This document shows, piece by piece, positions 1 through 8,300 of a stretch of DNA of 42,162 bases. The notes under the pieces are model-generated. The model saw only the letters and a list, made by a program, of their open reading frames with translations. It was not told the DNA's origin and made no database searches. The stretch comes from a virus: positions 1 to 42,162 of the IMG/VR virus record IMGVR_UViG_3300031569_000012; one strand, 5' to 3'. How positions within the stretch are numbered: position 1 is the first letter of the stretch; every line of letters begins with the position of its first letter. A program made the position numbers and the translations under genes.

Positions 1-89
1 GGTAGTTCGAACTCCGTTAAGCGAAAATATTTGGGTTGAAAAATGTGCGCGCTTCTTCCGTTCTCAGATAGATCAAAAGAGCCCTAAAA
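1..89. other. Non-coding left end before terS
   Basis: No gene is visible here. The stretch precedes the small terminase gene, which is where lambda-like phages keep the terminase-binding part of cos, so this could be part of the packaging site. I see no clear cohesive-end palindrome. The first five bases would supply a stop codon (GGG TAG) to the gene cut off at 42162 if the two window ends are joined. Confidence 0.35.
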
Positions 90-644
90 ATGGCTGGTGA
101 ATATTTCTGCAACAAGGTCGAGTTCGCCCGGTTCATGGGGCTTTCAGTGCGATCTCTCGATAGGTTGATAGATCAAGGCATGCCGGTTTCTCAGAAAGGC
201 AAGAAAGGCAAAGAGCTGAGAATTGACACCTCTACGGCTGTGACCTGGTACGTTGAGCATAAAGCGCACAGCCTCGGTTTCATTCGGCCAGATGGCGGCG
301 AGGACATGGAGTTTGACAACAACTCCGCCCGAAACCTCGTCTACGTTGAGCAGCACAGAAAGCTCAAACTGGAGAACGATAAAACTGAAGGTGAGCTGAT
401 ACCGTGCGAAGAAGTGGACATGCTTTTTAATAACGCCATCACCATGCTGGCGGGTCAGCTTGATGGCGTCGCCGGCAGAGCTTCGAGCGGTGATGCAGTA
501 CTGAGGCAAAAACTACTTGATGAACACAGACGAATCCGTGGCGCTTACGCCAATGCACTCGCAGCTTACGCAGCTGATCAGCAGGGCATCGAACCTGATG
601 ATGCCGCCGCCGAGTCGGGCGGCGTGGCAGTGGGCGAAGGATAA
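90..644 (+). CDS. Terminase small subunit, Nu1-like
   Basis: This 184-aa protein is probably the DNA-recognition subunit of the packaging motor, which binds the cos/pac region and hands DNA to the large subunit. The first ~30 residues form a winged HTH of the Nu1/MerR type (NKVEFARFMGLSVRSLDRL), as in lambda gpNu1 and related small terminases. The middle (about 80-105) is charged and probably helical, suited to oligomerisation. The C-terminus is Ala/Asp-rich. The ATG at 90 is the first start after the left-end gap. The 3' end overlaps the large subunit gene by 125 nt. Position and HTH support the call; the exact subfamily is uncertain. Confidence 0.75.
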   Translation: MAGEYFCNKVEFARFMGLSVRSLDRLIDQGMPVSQKGKKGKELRIDTSTAVTWYVEHKAHSLGFIRPDGGEDMEFDNNSARNLVYVEQHRKLKLENDKTEGELIPCEEVDMLFNNAITMLAGQLDGVAGRASSGDAVLRQKLLDEHRRIRGAYANALAAYAADQQGIEPDDAAAESGGVAVGEG

Positions 645-2544
645 GCGAGAGCTTCCTCCGGGCAGCGCGGAGCCCGGCCCGTTCAACCCTCACAGAGCCC
701 CTTGGGTTATCGGTATCACCGAGGCGATCCGTAACCCGCGCTACAACAATGTTGTCGGTGTAATGGGGTCGCAGATGTCCAAGACCGACGGCTGCATTCT
801 CAACGCAATCGGCTGGAAACTCGACGACGATCCACAGCCGATCCTTTACATCGGCCCAACACGTAAAAACACCGAATCAATCAGTCGGGACCGCGTCGGC
901 AAAATGATCATGGGCGTGCAAAGCCTAAAAGAAGGCCTGCTTTCCGGCAAGCAAGACAAGATAGCCGAGAAGTTTGTAAACGGCGTCAGACTGGGCTTTG
1001 GCTGGGCTGGCTCTGCAACAGAGTTGGCGTCACACCCTGCATTTTATGTATTTATTGATGAGAGAGATAGGATGGGCGGTGACGTGGAGGGTGAGGGCGA
1101 CGTTAACACGTTAGCAGATGCTCGTACTGCGACATATGACGGCTGCACAGTGACAACATCAACGCCGCTCATAGGCGACGTGGAATGCATAATCGACGAC
1201 GACACAGGCCTTGAGCGCTGGGATGTATCCGACAACGTTGCATCACCGACCTGGCGATTGTGGCAAGAAGGCACCCGTCATGAGTGGGCGTGGCCATGCC
1301 CTACGTGCTTCGAGTATTTTATACCAAGATTCAAGCTCTTAGCGTGGCCCGAAGATTCAACACCGCAGCAGGCATTCAAGGAATCAAGAATAACGTGCCC
1401 GCATTGCGGCGAACTGCATGATGACTCTAGGAAAGAATGGATGAATGATCGGGGCGTATTCGTAGCGCCCCGGCAAAAAATCAAGGCTCACAGCGAAGAT
1501 GTTGAAGCGGTAGAAATACGAAACATTGACTCAACAGACTTATATGAGCAGATCACATACGGAGACTTTCACCCGACGGCAGAAGAGTCAACAGACGCTA
1601 CGTTCTGGGTGTCTGGTCTGTGCAGCCCATGGAGATCTTACGGGCACAGAGCCCGAACGTTTCTGAACGCAGTACGGTCAAATGAGCCAGGCAGAATACA
1701 AGCTGCAATAAACACAGGCTTCGGCGAGCTATACAGGCTCTCAGGTGATGCCCCAGACTGGCAGCAACTAAGAGAGCTGATAGAAGACTACAGAGACGGT
1801 CAAGTCCCTGACGGCGTTAAGGTTGTAGTGTGCAGCGTCGATGTGCAAAAAGAATCGCTGTACTACGTCGTGCGCGGCTTCGGTGTCAATTACGAAAGCT
1901 GGCGCATCGAGGCCGGGCAGATCTTCGGAAAAACCGACCAGGATTACATCTGGAATCAACTCGCCGATCTGCTGCAGAAAAAGTTCGACGGGTTCCCGAT
2001 TTACAGGATGCTCATCGACTCAGGCTACAAACCCGGCGAGAAGAGCAACCCTAAAAATCAGATTTATTACTTCTGTCGTAGGTTCCATGGCTGGGCATTC
2101 CCGATCAAAGGGCAGGAAAGAATGGATAAGCCCCTGCGACCATCAAAGATAGATGTGAACTACAGGGGGAAAATCATTAAAGGCGGCCTTCAGCTTTGGC
2201 ATTTAGATTCGGACTATTTCAAAAGTTTTGTACATGCAAGGCTGGAGTGGCCAGAAGACCAACCGGGTCGATTTCATTTATCACAAGACACTGACGATGA
2301 CTACCTCAAGCAAATCACCGCAGAAGCTAAGATCATCAAGCCTAGCGGCCATGTCGTCTGGGTTAAGATCCGAAAAGATAACCATTACTTTGACTGCGAA
2401 TATATGAACTTTGCAGGCGCGCATATGCTGGGGGTTGAGAGATTATCTCTCGCGTCTAAATCGGCCAAGCCATCCTCAAGCGGTGGCTCATCAGGTGTTA
2501 CAGTCAAGCGTAAACGTATAAAATCAAAAGGAGTTAGGCTCTAA
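520..2544 (+). CDS. Terminase large subunit, GpA family
   Basis: This is the ATPase and nuclease of DNA packaging, acting at the portal vertex. The ATPase domain has a Walker A-like loop GSQMSKTDG at about 83-91 and a Walker B strand ending FIDERD at about 176-181. Two CxxC knuckles (CPTC near 259, CPHC near 293) match the zinc ribbon of GpA-type terminases. The nuclease domain starts with the acidic CSVDVQ strand near 437, and a basic tail (KRKRIKSKG) ends the protein. The 674-aa length is close to lambda gpA (641). I chose ATG 520 because gpA has a similar ~30-residue N-terminal helix for binding the small subunit; ATG 598 is the alternative. The stop overlaps the next start (TAATGA). Confidence 0.93.
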   Translation: MNTDESVALTPMHSQLTQLISRASNLMMPPPSRAAWQWAKDKRELPPGSAEPGPFNPHRAPWVIGITEAIRNPRYNNVVGVMGSQMSKTDGCILNAIGWKLDDDPQPILYIGPTRKNTESISRDRVGKMIMGVQSLKEGLLSGKQDKIAEKFVNGVRLGFGWAGSATELASHPAFYVFIDERDRMGGDVEGEGDVNTLADARTATYDGCTVTTSTPLIGDVECIIDDDTGLERWDVSDNVASPTWRLWQEGTRHEWAWPCPTCFEYFIPRFKLLAWPEDSTPQQAFKESRITCPHCGELHDDSRKEWMNDRGVFVAPRQKIKAHSEDVEAVEIRNIDSTDLYEQITYGDFHPTAEESTDATFWVSGLCSPWRSYGHRARTFLNAVRSNEPGRIQAAINTGFGELYRLSGDAPDWQQLRELIEDYRDGQVPDGVKVVVCSVDVQKESLYYVVRGFGVNYESWRIEAGQIFGKTDQDYIWNQLADLLQKKFDGFPIYRMLIDSGYKPGEKSNPKNQIYYFCRRFHGWAFPIKGQERMDKPLRPSKIDVNYRGKIIKGGLQLWHLDSDYFKSFVHARLEWPEDQPGRFHLSQDTDDDYLKQITAEAKIIKPSGHVVWVKIRKDNHYFDCEYMNFAGAHMLGVERLSLASKSAKPSSSGGSSGVTVKRKRIKSKGVRL

Positions 2545-2759
2545 TGAGCGAAGAGCTAGATGACGCAAAGAAGCAGCTGACAGCGTGGAAAGAGGCGTCG
2601 ATCCGCGTATCCAAACGCCAAAGCTACACCGTGAACGGTCGATCAATCACGTTCGCAAACACAGCAGAAATAAAAGATATGATCACCTACTGGCGCAGCG
2701 AAGTTAACAGATTAACACGCGGCGGAATCAGAGTGAGAAGGGTTAAGTTCATTGACTAA
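2544..2759 (+). CDS. Head-tail joining protein, gpW-like
   Basis: This 71-aa protein resembles lambda gpW, which stabilises packaged DNA in the head and forms part of the connector to the tail. It has a helical N-terminus, a short beta hairpin around SYTVNGRSITF (about 27-37), a second helix (IKDMITYWRSEVNRL) and a basic C-terminus (GGIRVRRVKF), matching gpW's helix-hairpin-helix plan and length (68 aa). Its position between large terminase and portal is exactly that of W in lambda. Its start overlaps the terL stop and its end overlaps the portal start, so translation is probably coupled. Confidence 0.8.
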   Translation: MSEELDDAKKQLTAWKEASIRVSKRQSYTVNGRSITFANTAEIKDMITYWRSEVNRLTRGGIRVRRVKFID

Positions 2760-4323
2760 AAAACTCAAAGTAGAGCTTAATTGGCTCGATAAAACCATTA
2801 TGAAGCTCGCGCCGATACACGGCCAGAAGCGATTCATGGCGCGGGCGCACATGGCAATGGCGGGCGCCTACACTGGCGCCTCAAGATCCCGTAAATCCCT
2901 GGACGGCTGGAACTCATCGGGCGGCGACGCAGACGGAGACCTGCTGCCAGACTTGCCTTATTTGCGCGAACGATCACGAGACCTATGCCGCAACAACCCA
3001 TTAGCAGCCGGAGCAATCAACACAAAGGTGACCAATATTGTCGGCACCGGCTTACGAGTCCAATCACAAGTAAAAGCCAAGTTCCTCGGATTAACACCAG
3101 ATCAAGCTAAAGAATTTCAGGAGAACGCCGAGCGAGAATACAATCTCTGGGCAAGCTCAACCGAATGCGATGTCGAACGAACGCAGAACTTCGCGCAAAT
3201 ACAAGAAACCGCGCTTCGTTCAACATTCGAAAACGGAGACGTGTTCGCGCTGTTGCCCTTTATTGAGCGCGCGCCGTTCCCCTACGGAACAAAAATACAG
3301 CTCATAGAAGCTGATCGCGCCTGCAACAAAGACTTTGAGCCTGACAGTGATAGGCTCGCCGGCGGTGTAGTCAAGGACGAGTGGGGCGCACCCGTTAAAT
3401 ATCAATTTATGCGCGCACACCCCGGCGACCACAAAACATCGAAGGCGCTACAATGGGATGAGCGCGATGCATTCGGCAGCACTGGCCGTAGAAACGTGCT
3501 GCATATTTACAAAAAACTCAGGCCTGGGCAAACTCGCGGCGTACCGGACTTGGCACCTGTGATAGAGGCATTGAAACAGATAGGCCGGTACACAGAAGCC
3601 GAATTGATGGCGGCCGTCGTGTCCGGGATGTTCACGGTATTCATAGAGAGCGAAGCGGGAGAAGGCTTGGCGCCGTTCGAGACTGAAGACACGGGCGGTG
3701 ACGGAGACTATGAGCTTGGTAATGGGGCGATAATGGAGCTTGCGCCAGGTCAAAAGGCGTCATCTCAAAACCCAGGCCGACCCAATTCGGCATTTGACCC
3801 CTTTGTTCTCGCAATAATTAGACAGATCGGTATGGCTCTTGAGTTGCCGTTCGAGATCCTAATCAAGCATTTCACGGCCAGCTATTCCGCGTCACGTGCC
3901 GCCCTTCTAGAGGCCTGGCGCATGTTTAAATCTCGACGTCGATGGCTTGCTGATATGTTGTGCCAACCCGTATACGAGGCCGTGATAACCGAGTCCGTAA
4001 TGCGGGGCAGACTCTACGCGCCTGGATTTTTAGAAGACTACACAATACGTCAATCGTACCTAAACACAACTTGGGCCGGTGACGCTCCGGGGCAGCTCGA
4101 CCCGCTCAAAGAGGCCAACGCCGCAAAAGTACGCATCGACGAAGATCTTTCAACAAGGACAAGAGAGTGCGCCGAGCTGACCGGTGAGGACTGGGACAGC
4201 GTAGTTGATAAGAGAGCCCAGGAGGAAGATAAACGCGGACATTCACAGCCTGAAGCGGGCCCCACTGAAAACATCGAGGAAGATGATGACAGCGACGAAC
4301 AAGACCGAGAAGACGAAGATTAG
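2752..4323 (+). CDS. Portal protein, lambda gpB family
   Basis: This 523-aa protein should form the dodecameric portal ring through which DNA enters and leaves the head. The family signature is visible: an N-terminal SRSRKSLDGW-type stretch, 'RERSRDLCRNNPLAAGAI' near 64-81, a 'NIVGTGLRVQ' strand, and a C-terminal half with 'ALELPFEIL' and 'SYSASRAALLEAWRMF' as in lambda-type portals. The tail (about 490-523) is very acidic. The start at 2752 is a TTG overlapping gpW by 8 nt. The end overlaps the protease gene by 38 nt. Confidence 0.92.
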   Translation: MTKKLKVELNWLDKTIMKLAPIHGQKRFMARAHMAMAGAYTGASRSRKSLDGWNSSGGDADGDLLPDLPYLRERSRDLCRNNPLAAGAINTKVTNIVGTGLRVQSQVKAKFLGLTPDQAKEFQENAEREYNLWASSTECDVERTQNFAQIQETALRSTFENGDVFALLPFIERAPFPYGTKIQLIEADRACNKDFEPDSDRLAGGVVKDEWGAPVKYQFMRAHPGDHKTSKALQWDERDAFGSTGRRNVLHIYKKLRPGQTRGVPDLAPVIEALKQIGRYTEAELMAAVVSGMFTVFIESEAGEGLAPFETEDTGGDGDYELGNGAIMELAPGQKASSQNPGRPNSAFDPFVLAIIRQIGMALELPFEILIKHFTASYSASRAALLEAWRMFKSRRRWLADMLCQPVYEAVITESVMRGRLYAPGFLEDYTIRQSYLNTTWAGDAPGQLDPLKEANAAKVRIDEDLSTRTRECAELTGEDWDSVVDKRAQEEDKRGHSQPEAGPTENIEEDDDSDEQDREDED

Positions 4324-5626
4324 AGCAGCAGATTACGCGCTCAGAGAACCCTGGGCAATACGTGAAGACGCGCTTGAGAATATCATAGCAATCGCTGATC
4401 GCCGTATTGATGTAGAAGCTGTCGAAGCCAGGATGGGAAAACCGCTTGAGAATACCCGAACGGTTTCGATGCGCGGCGATATTGCTGTTATTCCAGTTTT
4501 AGGCCCTATTTTTAGGTACGCAAATATCTTCACAAGAGTTTCTGGCGCGACTTCTCTAGAGACGCTCGCTTTAGATTTCAACACCGCGCTCGATAATCCG
4601 AAAGTGAGCGGGATCGTTCTAGAGATTGATTCGCCGGGCGGTATGGCTGCCGGAATATCTGAATTCGCTGACATGGTGCGCGCATCATCAAAGCGCGTGA
4701 CAGCGTACGCTTCCAACAACGCGGCGAGCGCTGCGTATTGGATCGGGGCAGCAGCTAAAGAATTTTACATATCAGATACCGCTCAGCTTGGCTCTATTGG
4801 CGTCATATCTGGAATCCGCAAAGAGAGCGATCCGGGCGTGGTGCAGTTCATTAGCTCACAGAGCCCTAAGAAGCGGCTCGACATGGAAAAAGATGACGAC
4901 CGAGGCGCGATGCAGAAAACCATCGATCAGATGGCTGATGTATTCGTCGATAAAGTTTCAAAATTTCGCGACGTAAGCCGTGAGACCGTCCTGTCCGATT
5001 TTGGGCAGGGCTGGGTGTTAGTGGGGGAGCATGCGGTGAAAGCCGGTATGGCCGACGGTGTAAGCTCCCTCGAATCCGTAATAGCCGGATTATCCGGTAC
5101 AACAGCAACGAAAGAGGCATTTAAAATGAAGCCAGAAGCTGTAAAGCCGGAGTCAACCCCGGCACTTACATTGGAAACTCTCAAAGCAAACCACTCAGCA
5201 ATCTATGATCAAGCGTTCGCAGAGGGCGCCACGGCAGGCAGCGACAAGGAGCGAGAGCGCATCCAGTCTGTTGAGTCAGCGGCTTTGCCAGGTCATGAGA
5301 AGCTGATCTCATCGCTGAAGTTCGACGGGAAAACAACGGGCGCTGAGGCGGCTCTTGAGATCGTAAAAGCCGAGCGTGAAAACCGCGCACAGGGGCTTCA
5401 GAGCTTCGGAAGTGAGGCGCCGAAACCTGTCGCGCAGCCCGCAAAAGACGACCTAAGCTCGAATCATAAAGCCGATGAAGATGACGGCATGTCAGATGAT
5501 GACAAGGCAAAAGCAAAATGGGGCAGAGATTCAGAGCTTCGCGCTGAATTCGGTGATGATTTCGAAGCATACAGCGCATACGAAAAGGCTAACGCAAGCG
5601 GCTACGTGAAAGTACTCAAGAAATAA
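4286..5626 (+). CDS. Head maturation protease (S49, ClpP fold) fused to scaffold
   Basis: This 446-aa protein is a lambda gpC-type capsid protease with a C-terminal scaffolding part. The S49/SppA fold is clear: 'LEIDSPGG' at 112-119, the nucleophile in NAASAAYW (Ser148), 'GSIGVI' at 169-174, and lysines in SPKKR (about 194-198) as likely dyad partners. Residues from about 281 on are charged and helical with an acidic, low-complexity stretch and a basic end, as expected for a scaffold. ATG 4286 follows a GAGGA ribosome site 5 nt upstream; the open frame reaches further back, but that part overlaps the portal coding end. Confidence 0.88.
   Translation: MTATNKTEKTKIRAADYALREPWAIREDALENIIAIADRRIDVEAVEARMGKPLENTRTVSMRGDIAVIPVLGPIFRYANIFTRVSGATSLETLALDFNTALDNPKVSGIVLEIDSPGGMAAGISEFADMVRASSKRVTAYASNNAASAAYWIGAAAKEFYISDTAQLGSIGVISGIRKESDPGVVQFISSQSPKKRLDMEKDDDRGAMQKTIDQMADVFVDKVSKFRDVSRETVLSDFGQGWVLVGEHAVKAGMADGVSSLESVIAGLSGTTATKEAFKMKPEAVKPESTPALTLETLKANHSAIYDQAFAEGATAGSDKERERIQSVESAALPGHEKLISSLKFDGKTTGAEAALEIVKAERENRAQGLQSFGSEAPKPVAQPAKDDLSSNHKADEDDGMSDDDKAKAKWGRDSELRAEFGDDFEAYSAYEKANASGYVKVLKK
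5126..5626 (+). CDS. Nested scaffold protein (Nu3-like internal start)
   Basis: An in-frame ATG at 5126 (residue 281 of the protease) has its own Shine-Dalgarno, AGAGG at 5113-5117, eight bases upstream. It would make a 166-aa protein equal to the charged, helical C-terminal part, beginning MKPEAVKPES. Lambda does the same: Nu3 scaffold is made from an internal start in gene C. The arrangement here is seen in the sequence; that the internal start is used is inferred. Confidence 0.6.
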   Translation: MKPEAVKPESTPALTLETLKANHSAIYDQAFAEGATAGSDKERERIQSVESAALPGHEKLISSLKFDGKTTGAEAALEIVKAERENRAQGLQSFGSEAPKPVAQPAKDDLSSNHKADEDDGMSDDDKAKAKWGRDSELRAEFGDDFEAYSAYEKANASGYVKVLKK

Positions 5627-5681
5627 CCCCTAAACCAGTACAGCACACTCTTATTCACAACTAAATTAGGAGCTAGGAATA

Positions 5682-6104
5682 ATGGCTTTATCAAACGATG
5701 AACCACGCGAATACATGGTAGGCGATATTCGTGAATACCCGATCGAGGCCGGTGAGATCTGCTATGAGGGCGCCGCAATCGGTGAGAATGGCTCTGGATA
5801 CTCTCGCGCACTGAATGCCGCCGACGTCTTCCAGGGATTCGCAGAAGAACAGGTCGATAACAGTACCGGTGCAGCCGGAGACAAGAACGTCCGCGTAAAA
5901 ACTCGCGGCAGTGTACTGCTAGAGATAGCCGCTCTGCCTATCACCTCGAACGACCGGCCAGCTGTATACGCATCTGACGACGGAACCTTCACTTTGACCT
6001 CGACCAGCAATAGCCTCATCGGCTATGTATCACAATGGAAAGAGACGGGGTTGGCTCACGTCGAATTTGATGCCGCCCTAGTGCGAGCTGCTCTACAAGC
6101 GTAA
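5682..6104 (+). CDS. Head decoration / capsid cement protein
   Basis: This 140-aa protein lies between the protease/scaffold and major capsid genes, the place of gpD-type decoration proteins. The sequence is mostly beta: an N-terminal acidic 'VGDIREYPIEAGEICYEGAA', a central 'KNVRVKTRGSVLLEI', and a C-terminal 'IGYVSQWKETGLAHVEFDA'. This is the pattern of small capsid cement proteins found beside Mu gpT-type capsids. A strong ribosome site (TTAGGAG) lies upstream. It should trimerise on the capsid surface and stabilise the head against DNA pressure. The exact family is not certain. Confidence 0.65.
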   Translation: MALSNDEPREYMVGDIREYPIEAGEICYEGAAIGENGSGYSRALNAADVFQGFAEEQVDNSTGAAGDKNVRVKTRGSVLLEIAALPITSNDRPAVYASDDGTFTLTSTSNSLIGYVSQWKETGLAHVEFDAALVRAALQA

Positions 6105-6163
6105 CAAAGCAACCACCTGTTTAACCAGAGTTTAATTTAAAACCAATTCAGAGGAATAGATTC

Positions 6164-7102
6164 ATGAAGCGAATCACGAGCCGCGCGGTGATCGGCGAAT
6201 TCTACAAAACGTTAAACGCGGGAACCGGCGCACGCTGGATCAACCCGATATCTATGTATTTCACATCGGACCAAGACTCGGAGGAGTATGCATGGCTCGG
6301 CATGGCGCCAACGCTGCAAAAATGGATTGGTGGCCGAAATGCGAAGGGGTTCCGTGAAAACGGCCTGACAATCGAAAACCTGCATTTTGAGGCAACGATT
6401 GAGGTTCTTGTGCGCATGATGCGTCGAGACAAATCCGGGCAGGTGATGGTTCGTATCCGAGAGCTTGCGCGCCGCGCAAACACCCATTGGGCCAGCTTGC
6501 TGACCACTCTGATACAGAACGCTGAATCACAGGCGTGCTACGATGGCCAGTTCTTCTTCGATACAGACCACGAAGAAGGGAAAAGCGGCACCCAAAGTAA
6601 TGATATCACCACGGATATCTCCACATTACCGGCCCAGGTACATGGCACAGCCGCCCTGCCGAGCCCCGAAGAGATGCAGCAAGCTATCATCAAATCTGTT
6701 GTCCAGATGATCGGCTTCAAAGACGACCAAGGCGAGCCAATGAATGAGGACGCGACGAGCTTTCTTGTGATGGTCCCGTTGAGCATGTATATACCCGCTA
6801 CAAATGCAATCAGCATTCCGCGAGTTGCTGGCGTCTCTGCTCAAAGCGACATGCCTGACAATATCAACATCCAAATAGAGGCGAATCCGCGCCTTACTTG
6901 GACTGATAAATTCGCAACATTCAGGACGGACGGCGAAGTCAAGCCGATGATACGACAGGAAGAGACCGGCGCAATCATGAAGGCCAAGGCAGAAGGCTCG
7001 GAGTTTGAGTTTGACAATGATGCTCATCAGTACGGTATCGATACATGGCGAAATGTCGGGTACGGGTATTGGCAGCACGCTGTACTTAATCAGCTCGTTT
7101 AA
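6164..7102 (+). CDS. Major capsid protein, Mu gpT-like
   Basis: This 312-aa protein matches the Mu-like major head subunit gpT family rather than lambda gpE. Recognisable stretches are 'ISMYFTSDQDSEEYAWLGMAP' split around 31-51, 'LQKWIGGRNAKGF' near 52-64, 'GLTIENLHFEATIEV' near 68-82, and the C-terminal 'YGIDTWRNVGYGYWQ' near 290-304. It should adopt the HK97 fold. Length is close to Mu gpT (305 aa). It has a strong ribosome site (CAGAGGAA). A lambda-type motor and protease beside a Mu-type capsid points to a mosaic head module. Confidence 0.9.
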   Translation: MKRITSRAVIGEFYKTLNAGTGARWINPISMYFTSDQDSEEYAWLGMAPTLQKWIGGRNAKGFRENGLTIENLHFEATIEVLVRMMRRDKSGQVMVRIRELARRANTHWASLLTTLIQNAESQACYDGQFFFDTDHEEGKSGTQSNDITTDISTLPAQVHGTAALPSPEEMQQAIIKSVVQMIGFKDDQGEPMNEDATSFLVMVPLSMYIPATNAISIPRVAGVSAQSDMPDNINIQIEANPRLTWTDKFATFRTDGEVKPMIRQEETGAIMKAKAEGSEFEFDNDAHQYGIDTWRNVGYGYWQHAVLNQLV

Positions 7103-7134
7103 ATCAAGCGTACAGAGCGAAACAAAAAAGATAG

Positions 7135-7155
7135 GCCAGGCGTAGACCTGGCTTT
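7135..7155 (+). terminator. Weak terminator-like hairpin after the capsid gene
   Basis: GCCAGG (7135-7140) and CCTGGC (7147-7152) pair around a 6-nt loop, followed by TTTAATATTT. The T-tract is short, so this would be a partial terminator or RNA-stabilising hairpin, able to give extra capsid mRNA relative to downstream genes. Confidence 0.45.
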
Positions 7156-7173
7156 AATATTTGAGGTGGTTAT

Positions 7174-7464
7174 ATGAAAGTCTATGAAGTAAGGACCCCA
7201 GTCACGCTAAAGCATGGCCGGATAGCATTTGACGAAGATGAGAAAAGCAAAGGTAAGTCGCTTGTTTCTCGGCTTGGCTCTTCTTTAAAGCCTTTAAAAG
7301 GCAAAAAAGGGGAGTATCAGATTACCGCTGATATATGCTTAAAAAGAGGTGTTATCTTCGCCTTCGATGGTAATTTGAAGCCGCTACTAGGGAAGCATTT
7401 AGTTTGTCTTGACGCACCTGAAGCTGCCGCCTCTGAAGATGCCGGCGGCGAACCTAAAAAATAG
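7174..7464 (+). CDS. Hypothetical protein in the head-tail connector region
   Basis: I do not recognise this 96-aa protein. It begins MKVYEVRTPVTLKHG, has a basic middle (residues 27-50, lysine-rich), a beta-like stretch 'GVIFAFDGNLKPLLGKHLV', and an acidic/Ala tail. A good ribosome site (TGAGGTGG) precedes the ATG. It sits between major capsid and the gpFII-like gene, where lambda has the small head-completion gene FI and related phages have connector proteins, so a head-completion role is likely by position only. Confidence 0.55.
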   Translation: MKVYEVRTPVTLKHGRIAFDEDEKSKGKSLVSRLGSSLKPLKGKKGEYQITADICLKRGVIFAFDGNLKPLLGKHLVCLDAPEAAASEDAGGEPKK

Positions 7465-7471
7465 GTAAACC

Positions 7472-7747
7472 ATGTTCGAGGAAGATTTGACGCTATTCTT
7501 TGAAAAAGATGAACTTGCCGATGAGATTGTCATTAGGAAAAGCGGCGAGATCATCGTAGGGATGATTGAGAATGACTACGTTGATATTGACTCTATCTCT
7601 GGCAGTAATCCTGTCTTGGTGTGCGCAACATCAGATTTATACGGACTTAGAAGGGGCGACATCATCGAGCATGGAAGCATTGCCTACGTATTCATTAAAG
7701 ATGAGCCGGACGGCACAGGCGTATCTCGCGCAATACTGGAGCAGTGA
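7472..7747 (+). CDS. Head-tail joining protein, gpFII-like
   Basis: This 91-aa protein resembles lambda gpFII, which sits at the head vertex and makes the surface to which the tail binds. Features: an N-terminal acidic segment, strands 'EIVIRKSGEIIVGMIENDY' (about 18-36), then 'NPVLVCATSDLYGLRRGDIIEHGSI' split over 45-69, and 'YVFIKDEPDGTGVSRAIL' at the end. Lengths are similar in lambda (117 aa) and its relatives. The stop overlaps the next ATG (TGATG), so the two are probably translated together. Confidence 0.65.
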   Translation: MFEEDLTLFFEKDELADEIVIRKSGEIIVGMIENDYVDIDSISGSNPVLVCATSDLYGLRRGDIIEHGSIAYVFIKDEPDGTGVSRAILEQ

Positions 7748-8172
7748 TGAACAGAGCGGAAGCAATACTGGAATCGATCTTGAAAACATTAAGAGATCTA
7801 GAGTCTACGCAGTGCAACATAGAGCGCGATCGGATTTACCCCCCTGAAGATCTACCGGCTCTATCAGTAAACCAGGGCAGCGAAACCCCGGCAGGCGAGA
7901 GTACAATGCAGTTTCAAGACGTGATTCTTGATGTGTCTGTTGAGATCTATCTAAAATCATCAGCATTGAATACGCTATTAAACACTATTAAAAGTGAGGT
8001 CTACGCAGCGCTACTCTCAAGCCCGCAATTAAACCTCCCGTTTGTGCTCAACACGCATTGGCGCGGGGATACCGCACCGGACGTGAGCGGAGACGCAGAA
8101 AGGCCCACGTCACGCTGTAGAATGCGTTTTGAGGTGCATTATCGACACTCATACACGAGTAAAGAGGAATAA
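7747..8172 (+). CDS. Tail terminator / minor tail protein U-like
   Basis: This 141-aa protein begins MNRAEAILESILKTL, an N-terminal helix, followed by beta strands with 'LPALSVNQGSE' and 'QDVILDVSVEIYLKS' and a final 'CRMRFEVHYRHSY'. That helix-plus-sheet plan and its place between the connector and the tail tube fit the gpU/gpZ-type tail terminator family, which caps the tail tube and docks the head. The ATG overlaps the upstream stop. The assignment rests on fold pattern and synteny. Confidence 0.6.
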   Translation: MNRAEAILESILKTLRDLESTQCNIERDRIYPPEDLPALSVNQGSETPAGESTMQFQDVILDVSVEIYLKSSALNTLLNTIKSEVYAALLSSPQLNLPFVLNTHWRGDTAPDVSGDAERPTSRCRMRFEVHYRHSYTSKEE

Positions 8173-8174
8173 CC

Positions 8175-8300
8175 ATGCCGGACGAACAGCAGCCCAGACG
8201 CCGCACGTACAGCATCAAAAAGGGCGGCACACGCACAACAGCCCCGAAGCCGCCAAAACCGCCTAAAGACGAGGTAAAACAGAATGCTGATAAACCGTGA
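8175..8300 (+). CDS. Small basic Pro/Lys-rich protein
   Basis: This 41-aa reading frame starts at ATG 8175 behind a strong AGAGGAA ribosome site. It is rich in Arg, Lys and Pro (RRRTYSIKKGG, then PKPPKPPKDE). It ends 17 nt inside the tail tube gene, which suggests translational coupling. It has no recognised domain and may be a small virion or assembly protein. Confidence 0.5.
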   Translation: MPDEQQPRRRTYSIKKGGTRTTAPKPPKPPKDEVKQNADKP

